DNA from: Kofleriaceae bacterium
GTDB lineage: Bacteria > Myxococcota_A > Polyangia > Haliangiales > Haliangiaceae
Assembly: GCA_020633495.1 (NCBI GenBank)
Contig: JACKDR010000003.1
Coordinates: forward strand, 1 to 64,000
Direction: 5' to 3'
Length of the DNA stretch: 64,000 nt
Position 1 is the first letter of the stretch; every line of letters starts with the position of its first letter. The notes beneath the pieces were generated by a model. That model was not told the origin of the DNA. It did not search any database and was given only the letters and a program-made list of their open reading frames with translations. Position numbers and translations under genes: made by a program. Shown piece after piece: positions 43,085-51,783 of this stretch.

Positions 43085-43791
43085 CTACGGCGGCAGGAAC
43101 CAGATCCGCCGCGTGTACAGGCCGCACCGGCCCTGCCACAGCACGCGATCGCCGGCGCGCGTGGTCAGCGCGACGACGCCCTGCTCGATCGACCACGCCT
43201 GGTCGCCCTCGGGCAGCGCCGCGGCCGCGGCCGCGGCCTGCAGCTGCTCGACCGCGACGTCCTCGTCGAGCGGCCGCGGCGTCTTCCTGGCGGCGACGAC
43301 GATCGTGAGCTGATCGTAGGTGCCCGAGATCCACAGCAGCGTGCCCAGCGCGTCGACCTCCGCCTCGAGGACGTCGTCGTCGCTGCGCAGCTCGATCTCG
43401 GCGTGCTTGCCGCCCCGCCGCAGCTCGAGCCCGTAGATCGCGGTGGTGGCGCCGCCCGCGGCGTGCTTGTGGCCCTGGGTCGGCCACGCCACCGTGACGC
43501 CGGCGCGGCTCCGGTGGCGCCCGCCCTCGACCAGCGTGAAGCGCTCGCCGGTCGGCACCGGGTGGCCCTCGGGGATCGCGATCGGCGGCGCGGCGTCGGG
43601 CGGCGCGGCGTCGGGCGGCGCGGCGTCGGGCGGCGCCGGGGCGCGGCGTCGCGGGGCGGCGGTGGCGTCGCAGGCGCGGCGGCGTCGCGCGGCGCGCTCG
43701 GCGCAGGCGCGCCGGGATCGACGCGGGGTCCGCCGCAGCCGGCGATCGCGGCGATCGCCGCGGTCACGCCCACCTTCGAGATCCACCGCAT
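43085..43791 (-). pseudogene. Lipoprotein gene with an apparent frameshift
   Basis: The N-terminus (MRWISKVGVTAAIAAIAGC, lipobox) is read from ATG 43791. The structured C-terminal part (GHPVPTGERFTLVEGGRHRS through RRIWFLPP) is in a second frame ending 43085. The shift falls in the Pro/Ala-rich stretch, about 43,600-43,670, next to a 15-bp tandem repeat, and needs one added base (707 nt). Corrected, it would be a 235-aa lipoprotein. It may be slippage, phase variation or sequence error. Confidence 0.65.
43591..43635. repeat. 15-bp tandem repeat x3
   Basis: Three exact copies of CGGCGTCGGGCGGCG encode the repeat Pro-Asp-Ala-Ala-Pro in the lipoprotein gene on the minus strand. They lie beside its frameshift. 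Confidence 0.9.
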
Positions 43792-43822
43792 GGCCGCGAC
43801 GGTAGCACCGCCGCGGCGCCGG

Positions 43823-44920
43823 TCAGAGATCGAACGGGCGCCCGGCGCCGAGCTCGAGGTGCAGGACGTTGCCGAACGCCAGCTCGCCCGCGGTCAGGTC
43901 GTCGACGGTGACCGGCCCGAGCGTGCCGATCGGATCGTCGGCCGGGCCGGGCGGCGCCAGGCACGGCAGCTGATCGTCCTCGATGACCTCGAGCCGGAGG
44001 TTGCGGCCGGCGAGGTCGGCGGCGTCGAGCCGGCGGCCCGCCGGCGTCACCAGCGGCGCGAAGACGTCGTAGACGACGTCGTCGAGATCGACGTCCTCGA
44101 GGCCCTGGCCCTGGCCGGCGCAGCCGAGGAACGCGCCGCTGTCGGCGTCGAACAGGTGGACCTCGACCTCGAGCAGGCTGCCGAGGCCGTCGGTCTCGCC
44201 GGTGACCTCGATCGAGCTGACCCAGAGCAGGTCGCCGACGGTGACGACGCGACCGTCGCCGACCTCGTGGCCGAGGGCGTCGCGCGCGATCAACGCGATC
44301 TGGTGGGTGCCGCTGGCGTAGCCGGCGGTGTCCCAGTCCCAGCTGGCGAGGCAACCGCGGCGGCAGTCGCCGGGGCTGACCACGCCCTGCGACACGTCGT
44401 CGATCCACAGCTCGGCGGTGACGTCGCCGCGATCCTCGATCACGTAGGTCAGCGCGACCGTGCCGGCGCCCTGCAGATCGTCGCCGGTCGGGCTGTCGAT
44501 GCGGGCCGCGGGCACGTCCTCGAACCGCAGCGCGACGCCGTCGGCGCCGGCGCGCCCGTCGCGGGCCAGCGCGCGCACCGCGAGCGAGTGGCCGCCCTCG
44601 CGCGCCTCGCGGCTGTCCCAGCTGAGGTGGAACGTGCAGCCGTCGCGGCAGTCCTGGGCGTCCGTGGGCGCGGGCGTGATCGTCGGCGGCCCGGCCACGG
44701 CGGCGCCGTCGAGCAGCAGCTCGAGGGTGTCGAGCTCGTCGGCGACGACGTCGACGTCGAGCTCGATCGTGCCGCGGTCGTCGATCAGGGCGCCGTCGGT
44801 CGGGCTGGTGATCGTGACCTCGGGCGGCGGGTCGTCGCCGTAGAGGAGGCAGGCGGGCAGAGCGAGCGCGAGCGCGACGGTGGTCACGCCGGCGGCGAGC
44901 GACGATGGAAGGCGGCGCAT
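43823..44920 (-). CDS. Lipoprotein with Ig-like domains
   Basis: The 365-aa lipoprotein (lipobox LPACLL; Cys24) has two similar beta-sandwich modules (PPEVTITSPTDGALIDDRGT and AARIDSPTGDDLQGAGTV), each containing a paired-Cys motif (DCRDGCTFHLSWD, DCRRGCLASWDWD). They look like bacterial Ig-like repeats used in surface adhesion or scaffold proteins. A C-terminal unrecognised domain follows. GAGGAG precedes the ATG. Confidence 0.75.
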   Translation of the reverse strand: MRRLPSSLAAGVTTVALALALPACLLYGDDPPPEVTITSPTDGALIDDRGTIELDVDVVADELDTLELLLDGAAVAGPPTITPAPTDAQDCRDGCTFHLSWDSREAREGGHSLAVRALARDGRAGADGVALRFEDVPAARIDSPTGDDLQGAGTVALTYVIEDRGDVTAELWIDDVSQGVVSPGDCRRGCLASWDWDTAGYASGTHQIALIARDALGHEVGDGRVVTVGDLLWVSSIEVTGETDGLGSLLEVEVHLFDADSGAFLGCAGQGQGLEDVDLDDVVYDVFAPLVTPAGRRLDAADLAGRNLRLEVIEDDQLPCLAPPGPADDPIGTLGPVTVDDLTAGELAFGNVLHLELGAGRPFDL

Positions 44921-45163
44921 GGAAGTCTCCTCGACGCCCCCTCATTCAAACGCGGTGCCGTCGCGATGGCCCCCGCCACGGCCGCCACGGCGGCCCGGCG
45001 GCGTGGCAGGTGTCGGGGACTCGACGCCCGCGCCGTGCCGGTCGGTGCGATCGACGACACGTCACTGGCCACGCCATCAGCCAGTCCAAGGGCCACCACC
45101 CTCGGGACTGAGACCCCGACACCTCGGGCGCGCCGGCTCCCAACGGCGCAAGTAGGCCAGGTC

Positions 45164-45751
45164 ATGAGCACCACGGATGGTACGTCCCGTGCAGTCTCCC
45201 GCCGGATGAGGTCGCAGACCGACGCCACCCTCGAGCTCGAGCCCGCGCCGCGGCTCGAGCGCCTGGAGTCGTCGCTGGCCTCGCTGGTGCTCGAGCAGCT
45301 GCTGGAGCGGACCGAGGTGCGGGTCGCCAGCCGCATGCTCGACGGCCACGTGCCCGCCCTCGGCGTCACGATCGGCGCCGTCGAGCGCGTCGCGCTCGCG
45401 CCCGGGCTGGTGGTCGAGGGGCTGTCGGAGCTGGCCACCCTGGCGGTGAGCTGCTTCATCGATCGTGGCTTCCTCGCGGTGGTTCGCCCCAACCGGCGCC
45501 CGGTGTTCGTCCTGCCGCTGCCCGCGATCGAGCCCGGGCTCGACGAGGTCACCCTCATGTGCCGGCAGCTCGACGAGGAGCGCCTGCGCAAGCAGGTCCT
45601 CGAGGCCGCCGAGCGGTTCGTCGCCGCCGCGGAGCGCCGCCTGGCCCGCTTCGGCCTGGCCGCCGAGGTCCGGCTCACCGAGGGCGCGCTGATCGGCGAG
45701 CCCGCCTGCGTCAACGCGCTGCTGCCCGCGGCGCGCTGGCAGCCGGTCTGA
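45164..45751 (+). CDS. Hypothetical cytoplasmic protein
   Basis: The 195-aa protein has no signal or membrane segments. It shows helical segments (LERLESSLASLVLEQLLERT, LDEERLRKQVLEAAERFVAA) around a beta-hairpin core (FLAVVRPNRRPVFVLPLP). No family is recognised. The gap before it (44,921-45,163) contains an AGGTGTCGGGG element whose complement recurs near 45,775. Confidence 0.65.
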   Translation: MSTTDGTSRAVSRRMRSQTDATLELEPAPRLERLESSLASLVLEQLLERTEVRVASRMLDGHVPALGVTIGAVERVALAPGLVVEGLSELATLAVSCFIDRGFLAVVRPNRRPVFVLPLPAIEPGLDEVTLMCRQLDEERLRKQVLEAAERFVAAAERRLARFGLAAEVRLTEGALIGEPACVNALLPAARWQPV

Positions 45752-45801
45752 GTGGTGACGGGCCGTCGAAGTCCCGACACCCCTGACACCTGTCGCACCG
45801 C

Positions 45802-45819
45802 GTAACCCGTCACGGTTAC
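45802..45819. promoter_or_regulatory. GTAACC-N6-GGTTAC inverted repeat
   Basis: A perfect 6-6-6 inverted repeat lies 43 bp before the start of the next gene. A related GGTTAC/GTAACC palindrome occurs at 51,746-51,761. Confidence 0.45.
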
Positions 45820-45861
45820 AAGGCTTCCGGAGTGGTCGGACCCTTGCAGCAGGGGCCGGCC

Positions 45862-47298
45862 ATGATCGAGCTGCCGCGCCTACCCCGGGCCACCCGCCTG
45901 TCTCGCGTCGGGATCGTGATCGCCGGGCTGGTCGCCGCCGCGCCGTCAGCGGCGCGCGCGGACGCCGACGCTGGCGCCGCCGCGGACGCCGACGCTGACG
46001 CCGATGCCGATGCCGATGCCGATGCCGGGAGCTACGCCGCCGCCGACGACGCCGGGGGCACCGGCGCCGTGCTCGACCTCGACGCGACCACCAGCGTCGC
46101 CGCGGCCGCGGCCGCCGACGTCTCGCGCGTGGTCGCCGGGCTCGGGGGCTTCGACAGCGCGGTCGACGTCGACCTCTACACCGCGGTCGACGGCCGCGCC
46201 GGCGATCGCGACGGCGTCGCCGTCGGCTCGGCCGGCGTCACCGCGACCGTCGACGCCGGCTGGGGCGCGGCGCCGCGCGCCACCGGCACGCTCGACGTCG
46301 CGGTCGCCGGCGGCGGCGGCTCGCCGCTCGTGACCGCGCGCGGCGAGGGCGACGTCGACCTGACCGTGTGCGTCGACGACCGCGAGTGCGGCGCGCTGTG
46401 GCCGTACGCGCTGCACGGCGAGGTCGAGGTCGGCGTCCTGCCCGCGCTCGCGGCGCGGCCCGGCCTCGGCGCGCTGCCGTACACCCGGGTCCGCGACTGG
46501 TTCGAGGTCGGGATCCGCTACGGCGACGGCCGCCGCCGCTTCGACCTGCTGCCGATCCGGATCGGCAGCGGCGCGACCTGGCAGGACGGGCGCTACCTGC
46601 GCGAGGATCTCGCCGAGGCCGCGATCGTGCGGACCTGCCGGCGGCGCGGCGGCGACGCCCCGGAGCGCTGCCTCGACGTCGTCGCGTTCGACATGACCGG
46701 CGTCGCCGGCGACCACGACCTCGCGGTCGGCACGTTCTGGCCGGTGCGGGTCCGGGGCGTCGCGGTCGGCGACGGCGCCTACCTCGACGTCGCGGCCGGC
46801 GTCGGCGGCACCGGCACGATGACGACGTCGGTCGACGGTGAGGTGGTCAGCGTGATCGACACCGACGGCGTCCCCGACGTCGCCGCCGGCCTCTACGACG
46901 TCGCGCTCGCCCACCGCGGCGGCGGCGTCGACGTCGACGTCCAGGCCCGGCGCTCGCTGGTGGTCTGGCTCGACGGCGATCTGTCGGTCGACGATCGCCT
47001 CAGCGCCGAGCTGCGCTGGGCCCGCGGCGCCAGCGCGTGGACCGCCCGCGGCTTCGTCGCGCGCACCCTGACCTTCACCGAGCGCGACGCGCCGGGCGTC
47101 GGCACCCGGTCGGGTGGCGGCGAGCTGTCGCTGTCCCGCCCGCTGCGCGGCTACGACCTCGGCGTGTCCGTGGCGGTCGCGCGCTCGTACTACGCGCGGG
47201 TCGGCGACAGCGGCCGGGCGGTCGGGCTCGGCGGCCAGGGATCGCTGACGCTGCGTCGGCGGGTCGCGTCGCGTCACCGCGGCGCCCGCGCCCAGTGA
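45862..47298 (+). CDS. Exported beta-rich protein with Ala-Asp repeat
   Basis: The 478-aa protein has a signal peptide (GIVIAGLVAAAPSAARA), a simple (Ala-Asp)n tract (residues about 43-65, from a 6-bp DNA repeat at 45,985-46,025), then a long beta-rich region with many Asp-Val-Asp alternations. The C-terminal 120 residues have alternating hydrophobic strands (LSVDDRLSAELRWARGASAW, GELSLSRPLRGYDLGVSVAV) compatible with an outer-membrane barrel. No family was recognised. It could be a surface or outer-membrane protein. Confidence 0.65.
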   Translation: MIELPRLPRATRLSRVGIVIAGLVAAAPSAARADADAGAAADADADADADADADAGSYAAADDAGGTGAVLDLDATTSVAAAAAADVSRVVAGLGGFDSAVDVDLYTAVDGRAGDRDGVAVGSAGVTATVDAGWGAAPRATGTLDVAVAGGGGSPLVTARGEGDVDLTVCVDDRECGALWPYALHGEVEVGVLPALAARPGLGALPYTRVRDWFEVGIRYGDGRRRFDLLPIRIGSGATWQDGRYLREDLAEAAIVRTCRRRGGDAPERCLDVVAFDMTGVAGDHDLAVGTFWPVRVRGVAVGDGAYLDVAAGVGGTGTMTTSVDGEVVSVIDTDGVPDVAAGLYDVALAHRGGGVDVDVQARRSLVVWLDGDLSVDDRLSAELRWARGASAWTARGFVARTLTFTERDAPGVGTRSGGGELSLSRPLRGYDLGVSVAVARSYYARVGDSGRAVGLGGQGSLTLRRRVASRHRGARAQ

Positions 47299-47334
47299 CG
47301 GCGACGCCGAGCCCGGTGCTATGGTCCCCGGGTC

Positions 47335-48453
47335 GTGCGCATCCGATCTTCACGAGCCTTCGCCGTCCTGGTGTGCCTCGCGGTCGCCGCCTGCGGGCGC
47401 GGCAGCGCGACGCCACCGCCGCCGCCGCCGCCCGACGTGGTCAAGCCGACGCCGCGACCGGTGCCGTCGCCGACCGAGGCGCGGGTCCAGCTGGGCCAGA
47501 AGCTGTTCGCCAACCTGTGCGCGCTGTGCCACGGCCCCGACGGCCGCGGCTACGTCGCCGACAACGCGCCGTCGCTGGTCAGCGAGTCGTTCCTGGCCAG
47601 CGCCAGCGACGCGTTCCTGCGCACCGGCATCGTCGAGGGTCGGCCCGGCACCGCGATGGGCGCGTACGGGCGGGCTCGCGGCGGCCCGCTGTCCGACGGC
47701 GACGTCGACGCGGTGATCGCGTTCCTGCGCGCCGGCAAGCCCGAGCCGATGCCGGCGGCGGCGACCGCGACCGCCGGCGACGCCACCCGTGGCAAGGCGA
47801 CGTACACGTCGACGTGCAAGGAGTGCCACGGCGATCCCGCGGCCCGGGGCAAGGCGCCGTACCTGGCCAACCCGGTGTTCCTGGCCAGCGCCAGCGACGC
47901 GTTCCTGCGCCACGCGATCGTCAACGGCCGCGCCGACACCGAGATGAAGCCGTTCGGCGCCACCCTCGACGCCCAGGCCATCGACGACGTCATCGCCTAC
48001 GTCCGCACCTGGGCGCCCGAGCCGGCGGCGCCGGTGTCGTCGCAGCCGCCGCCGGTGGCCGCCGGCAAGGTCGTGCTCAACCCCGACGGCAAGGCGCCGA
48101 ACTTCACGCTCAAGGAGGACCGCTTCGTCGCCGCCGCCGACGTCAAGGCCGCGCTCGACCAGAAGCGCCGGCTGATCATCGTCGACGCCCGCACCCCGGC
48201 AGACTGGCAGCGCGGCCACATCCCCGGCGCGATCTCGGCGCCGTACTACGACCTCGCGCTGCTCGACGTCGTGCCCGACGACGGCACCTGGGTGCTCGCG
48301 TACTGCGCGTGCCCGCACCACGCCTCCGGCATCGTCGTCGACGAGCTGCGCAAGCGCGGCTTCGAGCACACCGCGGTGATCGACGAGGGCATCAACTTCT
48401 GGCACAACCAGGGCTACCCGATGGAGGGCGCGGACGTCGATGCCGGCCACTGA
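47335..48453 (+). CDS. Dihaem cytochrome c-rhodanese fusion lipoprotein
   Basis: The 372-aa lipoprotein (GTG start; lipobox VAAC, Cys20) has two cytochrome c domains with CALCH (62-66) and CKECH (161-165). Both contain the identical FLASASDAFLR segment, showing internal duplication. A rhodanese domain follows (about 255-370; IIVDARTPADWQRGHIPGAI) with the active-site Cys324 in YCACPHHAS. It may couple periplasmic sulfur transfer or persulfide oxidation to electron flow. The covalent fusion is uncommon. The stop overlaps the next lipoprotein start by 14 nt. Confidence 0.87.
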   Translation: MRIRSSRAFAVLVCLAVAACGRGSATPPPPPPPDVVKPTPRPVPSPTEARVQLGQKLFANLCALCHGPDGRGYVADNAPSLVSESFLASASDAFLRTGIVEGRPGTAMGAYGRARGGPLSDGDVDAVIAFLRAGKPEPMPAAATATAGDATRGKATYTSTCKECHGDPAARGKAPYLANPVFLASASDAFLRHAIVNGRADTEMKPFGATLDAQAIDDVIAYVRTWAPEPAAPVSSQPPPVAAGKVVLNPDGKAPNFTLKEDRFVAAADVKAALDQKRRLIIVDARTPADWQRGHIPGAISAPYYDLALLDVVPDDGTWVLAYCACPHHASGIVVDELRKRGFEHTAVIDEGINFWHNQGYPMEGADVDAGH

Positions 48454-49134
48454 GCCGCGGCGCCGCGGGGTCGGGCTCGCGACCGCGGTCGCGGCGCTCG
48501 GCGGCGCGTGGGCGTGCGGCGGCCCGCGACGCACCCGCGCCCGGCGGGGCCGGCCGACCGCGCGCACTCCGGCGCCGCCGATCCGCCCCGGACGCGCCCG
48601 ACCGTGCGCCCGCCGCTCGGGCTCGAGGCCGGCGCGGCGTGGAAGTTCCAGGGCAGCGCGACCGGCTGGGACGACGCCGCCGGCACCGACGTCGAGCACC
48701 TGATCGCGATCACCACCACCGTCGAGGCCGCCGACGTCGTCGACGGCCGGCCGCGGTGGCGGCTGCACGGCTGGCCGACCGACGCGGTCGAGCACGAGCC
48801 CGGCGATCCCGAGGTCGACACCTGGCTCCTGCTCGACGGCGGCGTGATGTACCTGGCGACGCGGCCGGCGGGCGCGCCGGGGCCGCGTCGCGGCGAGCCC
48901 GACGACGCCTGGCTGCGCTGGCCGCCCAGGGATGGCGACGAGGTCTGCCCCGACCCGGACTCGCCGTACTGCTGGCGGGTCGAGGCCGGCGCCGACGATC
49001 ACACCTACCGGGTGATCATGCAGACCCGCCCCGACGTCCTGGCCTACGAGATCGATCCGGCGCGCGGCGTGCTCGGCATCGAGTACCACCACAACGGCAC
49101 CACCGACGACGTCAGCCTGGGCCGGGTCCCCTGA
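48440..49134 (+). pseudogene. Lipoprotein gene with an apparent frameshift
   Basis: A lipoprotein signal (MPATEPRRRGVGLATAVAAL, then GGAWAC) begins at ATG 48440. The folded part (GLEAGAAWKFQGSATGWDDA through GIEYHHNGTTDDVSLGRVP) is in another frame ending at 49134. The change falls around 48,525-48,590 in a GC-only run and needs one added base. Corrected, it would be a 231-aa lipoprotein co-translated with the cytochrome-rhodanese gene. Its function is unknown. Confidence 0.65.
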
Positions 49135-49195
49135 CCGCGCGAGGTGCGCTTCGCCCTTGCGGTGGTGAGGCCGCTCACGGAAACTGGGCGCGCTC

Positions 49196-50452
49196 GTGAG
49201 CCAGGGCACCGGCAAGTACAGGTATCAGCGGCGCCTCGGTGGCGGTGGCATGGCCGAGGTCTTCCTCGGCACCACCGTCGGTGCCGAGGGCTTCTCGCGC
49301 CCGGTCGCGATCAAGCGGGTCCTGCCGAGCTTCTCCGGCGACCCGCAGTTCGCGCAGATGTTCGTCAACGAGGCGCGGCTGTCGGCGATGCTGCGCCACC
49401 CCAACATCGTCCAGGTCCTCGATTTCGATCGCGACGGTGAGGGCCGGCTGTTCCTGGTGATGGAGCTGATCGAGGGCAAGGACCTCGACGACCTCGCCGC
49501 CGCCGGCCCGGTGCCGGTGCCGGTGGTGGTGCACCTGATCTCCGAGGTCCTGCGCGGCCTCGCCCACGCCCACGAGATGACGACGCCGGACGGCCGGCCC
49601 CTGGGCATCGTCCACCGCGACGTGTCGCCCCACAACGTGCTGCTGTCGTGGGACGGCGGCGTCAAGGTCTCCGACTTCGGCATCGCCAAGGCGATGCTGG
49701 CGTCGGGCGCCGGGCGCTCGGGATCGATCAAGGGCAAGCCGATGTACATGGCGCCGGAGCAGGTGCTGGCGCCCGACAGCCTCGATCACCGCGCCGACAT
49801 CTTCGCCACCGGCGTGATGTGCTACGAGCTGCTCACCGGACGGCGGCTCTACCAGGGCCACACCAACGAGGAGATCCTCACCGACGTGATCCAGGTGGCG
49901 CGCGGCTGGCGGCCGCTGGTCGCGCCGAGCGTGCTGCGCCCGGAGCTGCCGTGGGACGTCGCCCAGGCGACGCTGATGATGCTGGCGCCCGACCGCAACC
50001 ACCGCTTCGCCAGCGCGCGCGACGCCTTCGAGGCGCTGCTGCGCACCACCAGCGCCAGCGCGCGCGGCGGCGAGCTGCTCGAGGAGCTGCTCGCCGCGCG
50101 CTTCCCGGCCGAGGCGCCGCGCCGCGCCCACCGCAGCAGCGGCGCCCACGCCCTGCTCGCCAACCCCGACGGTGCGACCTACGTGGTGTCGCCGAGCCCG
50201 GGCGGCGCCGTCGCCGGCGGCGGCGCGGTGGCGACGCCGGGGACGCCGCGGCCGTCGGGCGTGCGCGCCCAGATGGACGCCGAGACCAGGACCCTCGAGC
50301 CGGCGCCGCGCGCGACGCCGCGGCCGCCGGCGGGCGACGTGCCGACCGCGCCGGGCAAGCGGCGCCGCCGCAAGCGATCGCCGTGGCCGCTGCTGGTGGT
50401 GTTCGTGATCGCGATCGGGCTCGGCTTCGCGCTGGTGCTGGCGCTGCGCTAG
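49196..50452 (+). CDS. Serine/threonine protein kinase with C-terminal membrane anchor
   Basis: The 418-aa kinase has the glycine loop LGGGGMAEVF (14-23), Lys40 (VAIK), HRDVSPHN (140-147), DFG (160-162) and APE (186-188), a full Pkn2-type domain. A Pro/Ala-rich linker (about 285-380) leads to KRRRRKRSPW and a single C-terminal membrane helix (about 396-416), so it is tail-anchored with the kinase in the cytoplasm. There is no extracellular sensor. The start is GTG 49196. Confidence 0.92.
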   Translation: MSQGTGKYRYQRRLGGGGMAEVFLGTTVGAEGFSRPVAIKRVLPSFSGDPQFAQMFVNEARLSAMLRHPNIVQVLDFDRDGEGRLFLVMELIEGKDLDDLAAAGPVPVPVVVHLISEVLRGLAHAHEMTTPDGRPLGIVHRDVSPHNVLLSWDGGVKVSDFGIAKAMLASGAGRSGSIKGKPMYMAPEQVLAPDSLDHRADIFATGVMCYELLTGRRLYQGHTNEEILTDVIQVARGWRPLVAPSVLRPELPWDVAQATLMMLAPDRNHRFASARDAFEALLRTTSASARGGELLEELLAARFPAEAPRRAHRSSGAHALLANPDGATYVVSPSPGGAVAGGGAVATPGTPRPSGVRAQMDAETRTLEPAPRATPRPPAGDVPTAPGKRRRRKRSPWPLLVVFVIAIGLGFALVLALR

Positions 50453-51072
50453 GAGCGTGTTGGTCTTGCGGCGGCCGTAGATGGCGCGGCCGTGCGGCTG
50501 TTCGAGGGCGGTACGCATGGCGAGGTGGGCGGTGCGACGCCGGCAGCCACGCACGCGGCGACGGGGGCAACAGGAACGACTGCATCGGCGCGTACGGACG
50601 GTAGGCCTTCACCCCGCCATTCGATCCGCTCGGCGCGCTGGTGTCGATCCCTTCGTCCCCGACCGCGGTGGTGCCAGGCCACGCCGGCACGGGTGACGCG
50701 AGCGTGTGGGGGGCGGCCGACGGCGAGTTCCGCAGCGGGCCCGTGCCACCACGCGACGGCGTCACCGCCCGCGGCACCCCCACCGCCCGCGGTCTTGTCA
50801 CCGCGAGGATGTCCGAGCCGGAGGACGCCCCCCCGCGCTCGCGGCAGGACCCGGGCCGGCGGCCCGCGGTCTCCCCATCGCTCGCACAGGCGGGTATCCG
50901 CTACACGCTCCTGGTCTCGACCGCGCGGAGCCCGACGGCGCGCGCCGCGCGCGGCGTCGGAGTCGCGAAGCGCGGGACGGACGGAACGAGATATCCAGGG
51001 GGGGCCCTGACCAGGGACCGCCCCTGGGCGTTCGCGCCGACCCGCGGCGCCGCCGGTGCTAGGCTCACGTCC
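50453..51072. other. Gene-poor stretch with transposase remnant
   Basis: Apart from the internally deleted IS1182-like piece near the left edge, I see no supportable gene up to the lipoprotein at 51,073. The frames are Arg/Ala/Pro-rich shadows. Confidence 0.55.
50460..50612 (-). pseudogene. Internally deleted IS1182-like transposase remnant
   Basis: From GTG 50612 the minus strand reads VKAYRPYAPMQSFLLPPSPR, then AWLPASH, the typical N-terminus of IS1182-family transposases. After a frame change it reads RTALEQPHGRAIYGRRKT, which resembles the family's C-terminal (P)EGRxxYxxRK region. About 400 internal residues are missing. It abuts the kinase stop codon. It is a decayed insertion footprint. 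Confidence 0.55.
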
Positions 51073-51552
51073 ATGCGGAAGCTGGCCCTGTGTCTGGTCG
51101 TGCTCGCGGTGGCGGGAGCCGCGAGCTGTGGTCGTGACCACCACCGTCCCGCCCAGGTCATCACCGACGAGCGCGACGCGCTGGCGATCCTCGAGGCGTC
51201 GCCGTGGCTCGATCGCGCGCCGACCCACGAGACCGACGTCATCCACCTGTGGGCGTTCGCCCGCGGCGAGGGCGTCTACTTCGTCGGCAACGCCTACAAG
51301 GGCAGCTACGAGATGCTGACCTACTTCGTCGAGGGCGACGAGCTGCGGGTCCGCTTCCTCGACGAGAACAAGACCTACAAGACCCGCTTCACGCTCGAGC
51401 GCACGCCCGCCGATCCGGTCTTCGACTACAAGCTGACCCTGGCCGGCAGCCCGCGCGGGCCCAAGGTCTACTTCGGGTTCGACGCCCGCGGCCGCAAGGG
51501 CGCGGTGCCGGCGGCGGCGGCGCGGGCCCGCGCCATGCTCGGCGGCGACTAG
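51073..51552 (+). CDS. Putative lipoprotein
   Basis: The 159-aa protein has a lipoprotein signal (MRKLALCLVVLAVAGAASC; Cys19). The mature part has LWAFARGEGVYFVGNAYKGS and a Lys-rich C-terminus (RFLDENKTYKTRFTLERTP). It is unrecognised and likely a small periplasmic-facing lipoprotein. An upstream in-frame extension has no signal peptide. Confidence 0.75.
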   Translation: MRKLALCLVVLAVAGAASCGRDHHRPAQVITDERDALAILEASPWLDRAPTHETDVIHLWAFARGEGVYFVGNAYKGSYEMLTYFVEGDELRVRFLDENKTYKTRFTLERTPADPVFDYKLTLAGSPRGPKVYFGFDARGRKGAVPAAAARARAMLGGD

Positions 51553-51745
51553 GGGGCGACTAGGGGGCGACCAGACGCGATCAGGCGGCGCGGCGGTCCG
51601 AGGTCCGGCCGCCGCGGGTCGGGTCGGCGTCGGGTCGGCGTCCGGCGGGCGTCGATCGGCGGCGCCGCGGCACGCCGGCCGCATCTTTCGCCGTCTTACC
51701 GCGGCGCGGCCCTGGCGGCGGCGGCGAAAGCCGAGGAGGACCCGT

Positions 51746-51761
51746 GGTTACGCCGGTAACC
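51746..51761 (+). promoter_or_regulatory. GGTTAC-N4-GTAACC palindrome upstream of CPBP gene
   Basis: A perfect 6-4-6 palindrome lies 23 bp before the ATG of the CPBP protease gene, overlapping where a promoter would be; a TAGTAT follows. It shares half-sites with the repeat at 45,802. Confidence 0.5.
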
Positions 51762-51783
51762 TGGGGCATAGTATCCGCTGGGG

